A stretch of DNA of 38,457 nucleotides from a bacterium. GTDB lineage: Bacteria > Zixibacteria > MSB-5A5 > GN15 > FEB-12. Shown in pieces: positions 33,550-38,457 of the stretch. A program made the position numbers and the translations under genes. A model generated the notes under the pieces. That model was not told where the DNA came from. It saw only the letters and a program-made list of their open reading frames with translations, and did not search any database. Every line of letters begins with the position of its first letter. Within the stretch, counting starts at the first letter, position 1. The stretch is taken from the NCBI GenBank assembly GCA_029211095.1, contig JARGFS010000012.1, positions 1-38,457 on the forward strand, written 5' to 3'.

Positions 33550-34578
33550 ATGCAGAATTCACTGAGACGACAAGATCGCGCCATGGAGGAGTCCGCTCCT
33601 CCTCCCGCCCTACTGCAAAGCGGCAATTCACCCATCTCGTTTTTGACCTACAAAGGCGGGCTGGAGAGATTTGGGTCTTTGGAATCCGGCTATCTCTTAT
33701 TTGCTAATATCGCGGGCAGCCTCTTTGTTCTCGGTGACCCAACCGCCGAACCGGCCAGATCAAAATCTCTCCTGCAGGAGTTCTGCCAGCTGCATCCAAG
33801 AGCTGTCTTTGTTCAGATCAGTGCCGCTTCTGCTTCGACCCTGAAACAGATCGGGTGGCATGTCTCTCCATTCGGCCTTGAAACCTCTCTCTCCCTCCCT
33901 TACAAAATCTTCGGCAGAAGAGGAAAGGATATTCGGCATCTCTGTAACCGGGCCACCGCCGCCGGTGTAAGAGTCAAAGAAATCCTGCCGAACAACTACC
34001 GGGAGTCAATAGAAAAACTGCTGCCACAATCTCAAAAGGGGCGGCCTTCCGGAAGGCACGGCTTTTCCTTTCTGACGCACTCGGAGTTCGACTTCAACGA
34101 CCGCAGAATCAAATGGTTCGCGGGATTCATCGGGAGAGAGCTGCTCGGACTGTCAATCTTCTACCCGATCTACAACCAGTCAGAGATTGTCGGTTATGCC
34201 GAAATCCTCCCGGTCAGATCGAGTCACGCTCCCAAGGGATGTCGAGTTAAAATCCTGGTCCAGTCGATGACCTGTTTGGCTGGCGAAGGAGCAAGGGAGT
34301 TGAATCTTGGCCTCTCCCCGTTTGCCACACCAGTTGACAAACAGGCGCGCACAAACGGAAGTGCAAACGGTACCGAGAAGATGTTCCGGATGATCTTCCG
34401 ATACGGAAATTCCTTTTTCAACTTCAAGGGGTTGGCCTTCCACAAGTCGAGATTTAGAGGAAGGGAGAGAACCGTATATTACGCCACCAAAAGTCGCCTG
34501 CCGGTGATTGAGCTGGCTAGATTGTATGTCGCCACGACCGGCTCCATCTTACCGCTTTCTCTCAGACAAAAGAGGTGA
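33550..34578 (+). CDS. Stand-alone MprF-like (DUF2156) aminoacyl/acyltransferase domain protein
   Basis: A 342-residue protein matching the soluble C-terminal GNAT-type domain of phosphatidylglycerol lysyltransferase (DUF2156 / LPG_synthase_C). Family features are the paired GNAT lobes, an RRGKDIRHLCNRATAAGVRVKEI segment at ~124-146, WFAGFIGRELLGLSIFYPI near 197-215, and ARELNLGLSPFA near 247-258. The N-terminal transmembrane flippase of MprF is missing. It could transfer an amino acid or other acyl group to a lipid or peptide; the donor and acceptor are unknown. The start is uncertain: ATG 33550 or ATG 33583, neither with a good ribosome-binding site. It is convergent with the M48 gene. Confidence 0.78.
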   Translation: MQNSLRRQDRAMEESAPPPALLQSGNSPISFLTYKGGLERFGSLESGYLLFANIAGSLFVLGDPTAEPARSKSLLQEFCQLHPRAVFVQISAASASTLKQIGWHVSPFGLETSLSLPYKIFGRRGKDIRHLCNRATAAGVRVKEILPNNYRESIEKLLPQSQKGRPSGRHGFSFLTHSEFDFNDRRIKWFAGFIGRELLGLSIFYPIYNQSEIVGYAEILPVRSSHAPKGCRVKILVQSMTCLAGEGARELNLGLSPFATPVDKQARTNGSANGTEKMFRMIFRYGNSFFNFKGLAFHKSRFRGRERTVYYATKSRLPVIELARLYVATTGSILPLSLRQKR

Positions 34579-34597
34579 GCAAAGAGCCTGTCTAAAA

Positions 34598-35416
34598 TCA
34601 GGGAAGCCGTTGCTTCATCTGTCCGAAACGGCTTTCACCGAGAGTAAGTCCCGAGGGCAACGGTGAAACAGCCTGAATCCCCTTCTGCGCGTTGGAAATC
34701 CGTTCCTGAGTATCGGGATGACTGGAAGCGAGTTTCTCAAATACATTTGAGGCAGACCCGCCCTTCTCAGCCAGAATGTCAAACATAGTTACCATCGCGT
34801 TCGGATCATATCCCGCTTTTATCATATAGTGCATACCGAATTCATCCGCCTCCCGTTCGTTGTTGCGGGAGTAATTCGGGAAGAGAAGCAGCCCCATCCC
34901 GACGTTGACGGCGGTCGCCAGCACCGCACCGGACTCAGAATCGCCGGCAATCAGTTCGAGTGCTGCCGCCACGCCGAGCGCTGTTTGAAGTCGCCGGATT
35001 CCATGCCGTCCCACAACGTGGGATATCTCATGAGCCACCACCGCAGCCAGTTCAGCTTCATTATGCATCTCTTTAATCAGCCCGGTATAAAAATAGATAT
35101 AACCGCCCGGGGCGGCAAAAGCGTTAAGCTGGTCAGACTCGATAACGGTAAAATGATACTCTATATCCTGCCGATCACAGACCGCTACAATCTTCTGTCC
35201 GATTTCGTTCAGGTACATTTGCCATTCCGAATCGGCAAGTTCCTTTTCGGTCTGCGCTACCTGCTCAGCCATCCCGGCCCCAATGGCTACTTCCTGGCTG
35301 GTTGGGATTATTATTAAAGACTGTTTCCCACCCGGTCCGGTGGTGGCACAGGAGAACAGGCCCAGACAGAGTAGAAAGACTATTCCCGTGTTTAGAGCGC
35401 GCTTAAGGTGTGACAT
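34598..35416 (-). CDS. M48-family zinc metalloprotease lipoprotein
   Basis: A 272-residue periplasmic peptidase of the BepA/LoiP/Oma1-like M48 group, which degrades misfolded outer-membrane proteins in characterised species. The signal peptide ends in a lipobox (LFSC, Cys23). The zinc motif HEISH is at 129-133, and the third-ligand motif ExxxD is E187-D191 (EREAD). FPNYSRNNEREADEFG matches the family exactly. A QSLIIIPTSQEVAIG stretch follows the Cys, as usual in these lipoproteins. The ATG at 35416 has GAGGAA upstream and lies 11 nt after the DUF4870-like gene. It is last in the TPR - GH57 - DUF4870 - M48 operon. Confidence 0.94.
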   Translation of the reverse strand: MSHLKRALNTGIVFLLCLGLFSCATTGPGGKQSLIIIPTSQEVAIGAGMAEQVAQTEKELADSEWQMYLNEIGQKIVAVCDRQDIEYHFTVIESDQLNAFAAPGGYIYFYTGLIKEMHNEAELAAVVAHEISHVVGRHGIRRLQTALGVAAALELIAGDSESGAVLATAVNVGMGLLLFPNYSRNNEREADEFGMHYMIKAGYDPNAMVTMFDILAEKGGSASNVFEKLASSHPDTQERISNAQKGIQAVSPLPSGLTLGESRFGQMKQRLP

Positions 35417-35427
35417 CCTATTCCTCT

Positions 35428-35925
35428 TTACTCGGACGTTTTCTGGTCATCCGGGGGATTGACCGGTTCTGTGTAGCGTTTGGACTTTTCGGCCAGATCG
35501 CTCACCACCGGCAGGCGGTAGTTACGCCCCTGTAGCGCAAAGTAGATTCCGGCGCATGACAATCCGAGAGCAATCAGCAACAGCCCCTTGAAGACCAGAC
35601 CACTGACCCCATCGATCAGAAAAATCACCGCGATCAACTCAATCAGAAACAGGATCATCCCCTGGCGGGCATGAAAGTGAGCTTCCTTATTGTCGCGCAT
35701 ATTCAGCAACGGGATAAAACAGAGAACCGGAATGTATGACATGATAGCGGCCATCCGTCCCTCTTCGGTTGTGAAACCACCCTCGCTGGAGAACTCCCGG
35801 TCAGAAGAAAACCCGCTTTCCGTTCCCCTCTTCGATGAATTCAGATCGCCGCTACCCGGATTGAGTTCAGGCACCGACCTGACTTCCCTGTCCTTTGGTT
35901 CGTCTCTAAAGAAAGAATCCGTCAT
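35428..35925 (-). CDS. DUF4870-like membrane protein
   Basis: A 165-residue protein with a hydrophilic, Ser/Glu-rich N-terminal ~58 residues, probably cytoplasmic and disordered. DUF4870-type membrane segments follow: IMSYIPVLCFIPLL, NKEAHFHARQGMILFLIELIAVIFLI, then GLLLIALGLSCAGIYFAL. The HARQG sequence between the helices is characteristic of this family of unknown function. I chose ATG at 35925 because GGAGGTAAT directly precedes it; a longer frame to 36006 has an unnatural Arg-rich start and overlaps the GH57 gene. The C-terminal tail is short and charged. Confidence 0.85.
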   Translation of the reverse strand: MTDSFFRDEPKDREVRSVPELNPGSGDLNSSKRGTESGFSSDREFSSEGGFTTEEGRMAAIMSYIPVLCFIPLLNMRDNKEAHFHARQGMILFLIELIAVIFLIDGVSGLVFKGLLLIALGLSCAGIYFALQGRNYRLPVVSDLAEKSKRYTEPVNPPDDQKTSE

Positions 35926-35962
35926 ATTACCTCCAAAGCTGCCCGCCCGGGCTCTTGCCAAA

Positions 35963-38086
35963 TTATACCGGCCAGAACATCTCCTTGTCTTTTTGCGGAA
36001 TCTCAAACCGGATAGTACTGTTCAACGGGGCAGATTCTAACTTACTCTCACCATCATACAGCACCACACCAAATTCCAACTGTCCTGATCCTTCCGGAAG
36101 GATCAGGGCCCGCTCAATCGATAACTCCAGCACATCCTGATAGGCGTACCGTACGCCGTTGTCACTTTTCGGACTCCCCTTCACCAGGACGAGGTCCAAC
36201 TGGTGTTCAACCGGTTTGAAGAAACTTATCATTACTTTTGGCTTCTCAATTAAGTCTATCTGTTTTCTATCAAGGAAGTCAAGGCGAATATACAGTCTTT
36301 CCTGGTCATAGGCATAGTAGAGGCGAGAAATGTATCGCTCAACCCGGTGCATGGCATCGCCCGCCTTGGAACAATCAAACAGACCGGCTCCGGCCCACTC
36401 ATAATAGTGAGTGACACGACCGTCAAGTTGGGGTGTAATCAGCGCGTCCGGAGTCAGGGACTCATAGACCAAGCCGCTCTGGTAGATTGGGTTCAACAAT
36501 TCAAACGGGATCTCAAGTCCCAGAAATTCATAGACCGCAATCAAATGCCGTCTGAAAGCGGTATCAAATTGTTCGTTGTTCATCCCCCGGTGTTCGTCCC
36601 CATACCACCAGCACCAGTCAGAGCCCTCGGCGATATAAATCTGGTTCCAGGCGCTCTTCAGCTTGTCCGCGTCATAAGCAGGATTCTCCGTCTCAAATTT
36701 CACCAGTTCCTCTCTCGCCTCTCCCAGCATATCCCAGGCAGCGTTGTCTTCGGAGTGGCCAATCCAAATGCGGAAATTATGGTTGATCCATGACCCGGCG
36801 AACAGCCGTGGCAGCGGCCGGGCCGGGAGCGATCCGGCAGCCTCTGAAAGTGAGATCATCTCAATCGAGTCATCGGTCACCAACCGGCGGTATAACTCGG
36901 AAAGGAAATCCCGGCCATCATTGGCGAAATACTCCCAGGCGTTCTCGCCATCGAGAATAATCGGCACCACCACCTCATCCAGGCGAGAAGACAATGCCTC
37001 CCGAATTCGATAGGCGTGCTGCAGGAAATCCTCGACCGCCTTGTCGGCATCCCACCCGGAATAGACAAAGCCAATCCGGTCGGAAAGCGAGTGGTCACGG
37101 AAAAAAACTTTGACTTTATCCTGAAAATTATACAAGGCAGGCAGCATCTGATCTTCGGGGGAAACGCCTGACTTCTTGAGCGAATAATAAAGCACTTCCT
37201 CGTCGGTGGCAATCCACTCAATCCCGGCATCGGCGATTATCCCAACCGCTTCTTCTGAAACAGACCCTTCCGAAGGCCACATGCCGCGAAGTTTCCGCCC
37301 GAACAACTCCTCATATTTATTAACCGATGACTCAACCTGGAACCGGGCATCTTCGGGGTGCCGGAACCTTTTCGAGGGAAGGTCCGCTCCCGGCATAGCC
37401 TCCAGGGCAATGTCGGTATCGCATAGCAACGGCAGAATCGGGTGGTAATATGGCGTAAAGGAGATATCAATTCTCTCCTGCTCCAGCAGATCACGATAAG
37501 TCGGGATTATCCGGCCCATCAGGTTTCGCTGCCACTGTATCAGAGAGACTTTGTCTTCTTCGGAGAAGTGCCTCCCTTTTTCCAGCAGCCCTTTGATCGG
37601 GGTCTCGGAGTGAAATGAAGGGTCCACCCAGCAGAGATTCGACCAGACCTGTAAGTCTCTAATCTCTTCCGAAGAAAACAGGGCGGGCACAATGCTCTCC
37701 CCCTGACCAGCTTTCACCTTATGAAACAGTTGATTGAACCGCTCATACGGATTGATCATAGTAGCGACGTTCGCCTCAAAGAAACTCTCAAGGATTTTGG
37801 TCTTCTGCTGATCATCCAACTGGTCAGCCGGAATCAGGGACAGTTCCATGTGCGGATCGGTCCCGCCTTCAATGTACAACTCGATCTGATCGAGAAGAGA
37901 TGGGACGAGATTGAAAGTTGCCTTGACACCGGCCTGTTCGGCGGCCAGCAGGGGCATATCCAGATAGTCTTTAATGGCGTGGAGGCGTACCCAGGGCATA
38001 ACCAGACGATCGGAATGAGGCTCCCGATAGTTCGGTTGATGCATATGCCAGAGGATGGCGAGCTTTAGACGATTCTGATTCTGCAC
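35963..38086 (-). CDS. Glycoside hydrolase family 57 alpha-amylase / amylopullulanase type
   Basis: A 707-residue GH57 enzyme acting on alpha-glucans such as glycogen or starch, without a signal peptide and so cytoplasmic. GH57 regions in order: HMHQP at 14-18, FNLVPSLLDQIELY at 58-71, FTPYYHPILPLL at 210-221, GMWPSEGSVSEEA at 268-280 with E273 as the likely nucleophile, WIATDEEVLYY at 291-301, and ILDGENAWEYF at ~385-395. The last ~200 residues (from ~QLDGRVTHYYEW) look like a carbohydrate-binding-type beta domain. The start is GTG at 38086 with a G-rich region upstream, 30 nt after the TPR gene. Confidence 0.94.
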   Translation of the reverse strand: MQNQNRLKLAILWHMHQPNYREPHSDRLVMPWVRLHAIKDYLDMPLLAAEQAGVKATFNLVPSLLDQIELYIEGGTDPHMELSLIPADQLDDQQKTKILESFFEANVATMINPYERFNQLFHKVKAGQGESIVPALFSSEEIRDLQVWSNLCWVDPSFHSETPIKGLLEKGRHFSEEDKVSLIQWQRNLMGRIIPTYRDLLEQERIDISFTPYYHPILPLLCDTDIALEAMPGADLPSKRFRHPEDARFQVESSVNKYEELFGRKLRGMWPSEGSVSEEAVGIIADAGIEWIATDEEVLYYSLKKSGVSPEDQMLPALYNFQDKVKVFFRDHSLSDRIGFVYSGWDADKAVEDFLQHAYRIREALSSRLDEVVVPIILDGENAWEYFANDGRDFLSELYRRLVTDDSIEMISLSEAAGSLPARPLPRLFAGSWINHNFRIWIGHSEDNAAWDMLGEAREELVKFETENPAYDADKLKSAWNQIYIAEGSDWCWWYGDEHRGMNNEQFDTAFRRHLIAVYEFLGLEIPFELLNPIYQSGLVYESLTPDALITPQLDGRVTHYYEWAGAGLFDCSKAGDAMHRVERYISRLYYAYDQERLYIRLDFLDRKQIDLIEKPKVMISFFKPVEHQLDLVLVKGSPKSDNGVRYAYQDVLELSIERALILPEGSGQLEFGVVLYDGESKLESAPLNSTIRFEIPQKDKEMFWPV

Positions 38087-38116
38087 ACTACCTACCCCCG
38101 CCCCCGAAGTTGGGAG

Positions 38117-38457
38117 TTATTGAACTGTCTTTTCCGCAAAAAGACGAGCGGCCCTGTTATAAAGAGTTGTACCGTCGAATTCCTCACTCAACAGCGCAAG
38201 ATACTCTTCGGCTTTCTCTTTATTTCCGGCCGCCAGGTCATTCCTCATCGCGCTGACGAGATAATCACCGGCCAATGGCCCTTTTTCAAATTCACGGTAG
38301 GCCATATCAAAATTGGAAGCAGCCTCGGCATACTGCCCCTGGTTTTCATAGCAGGCAGCAATTCCGGCTCTGGCCGCGGAGCGGAAGGTTAAGTCGTTTG
38401 GATACTTGCTAAGATAGAGTTCATAGTAACGCTGTGACTCGGCATAATTGCGGATAT
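38117..38457 (-). CDS. TPR-repeat protein, N-terminus outside window
   Basis: The C-terminal ~112 residues of a tetratricopeptide-repeat protein whose start lies beyond the right edge. Visible repeats are SQRYYELYLSKYPND followed by RSAARAGIAACYENQGQYAEAASNFDMAYREF, then KEKAEEYLALLSEEF. This pattern resembles periplasmic TPR proteins of the YbgF/BamD type, but the missing N-terminus would be needed to say whether it is exported. It precedes the GH57 gene by 30 nt on the same strand and is the first visible gene of that operon. Confidence 0.82.
   Translation of the reverse strand, partial: IRNYAESQRYYELYLSKYPNDLTFRSAARAGIAACYENQGQYAEAASNFDMAYREFEKGPLAGDYLVSAMRNDLAAGNKEKAEEYLALLSEEFDGTTLYNRAARLFAEKTVQ

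Noticed and set aside
33275-33565. 96-codon plus-strand reading frame before the acyltransferase gene
   Set aside because: No ribosome-binding site, no recognisable domain, unnatural composition in an AT-rich promoter region, and overlap with the next gene.
35926-36006. N-terminal extension of the DUF4870-like protein
   Set aside because: Arg-rich start overlapping the GH57 gene end; GGAGGTAAT immediately before ATG 35925 fixes the start.

Overview
The window reads as chromosomal DNA of a Gram-negative, outer-membrane-bearing bacterium, most likely from the Fibrobacterota-Chlorobi-Bacteroidota (FCB) assemblage, for example a Zixibacteria-like lineage. The assignment is inference. It rests on a SprA-type type IX secretion translocon and a PorV-family barrel protein (seen), heptose/LPS and lipoprotein genes (seen), intermediate GC content, and frequent GTG/TTG starts. 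No phage, insertion sequence, integrase or CRISPR array was found. Almost all genes lie on the minus strand in short, tightly packed operons, so transcription runs mainly right to left.

Layout, left to right. 1-7436 (minus): recG, a DUF1844 gene, murB and the first ~1,298 codons of sprA, which runs off the left edge. 7437-9087: a plus-strand tRNA-Sec (selC) between two imperfect repeats, a tiny beta-carbonic-anhydrase-like protein, an exported unknown protein, and two dispersed hairpin repeats. 9088-12588 (minus): a heat-shock cluster hsp20 - dnaK - CbpA-type J protein. 12589-12816: a dense regulatory gap with overlapping divergent promoter-like sequences and a possible 31-codon plus-strand gene. 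12817-18975 (minus): an overlapping three-gene envelope operon made of a HExxH protease/propeller/Omp85-like barrel protein, a BamB-like PQQ-propeller lipoprotein and a HEAT-repeat protein. 19090-23171 (minus): an outer-membrane barrel protein, uppP, a GT9-GmhB fusion and the radical SAM enzyme AmrS.

23401-24741 (plus) is a sodium:solute symporter closed by a terminator, convergent with an SbcD-like nuclease. 26013-27443 is an orphan NtrC-type sigma-54 activator. 27764-30652 is a PEGA protein / FN3 lipoprotein / membrane protein operon. 30791-31741 (sugar-phosphate transferase) and 32032-32985 (PorV) are single genes, each followed by a clear terminator. 33550-34578 (plus) is a stand-alone MprF-like acyltransferase domain. 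34598-38457 (minus) is a TPR protein / GH57 amylase / DUF4870-like / M48 lipoprotein operon, cut by the right edge.

The common thread is envelope biogenesis: peptidoglycan precursors (MurB, UppP), LPS heptose (GT9-GmhB), exopolysaccharide initiation, T9SS parts (SprA, PorV) and a candidate outer-membrane quality-control or assembly module. The most unusual items are that protease-propeller-barrel operon, the tRNA-Sec with a bulged acceptor stem, and the GT9-GmhB fusion.
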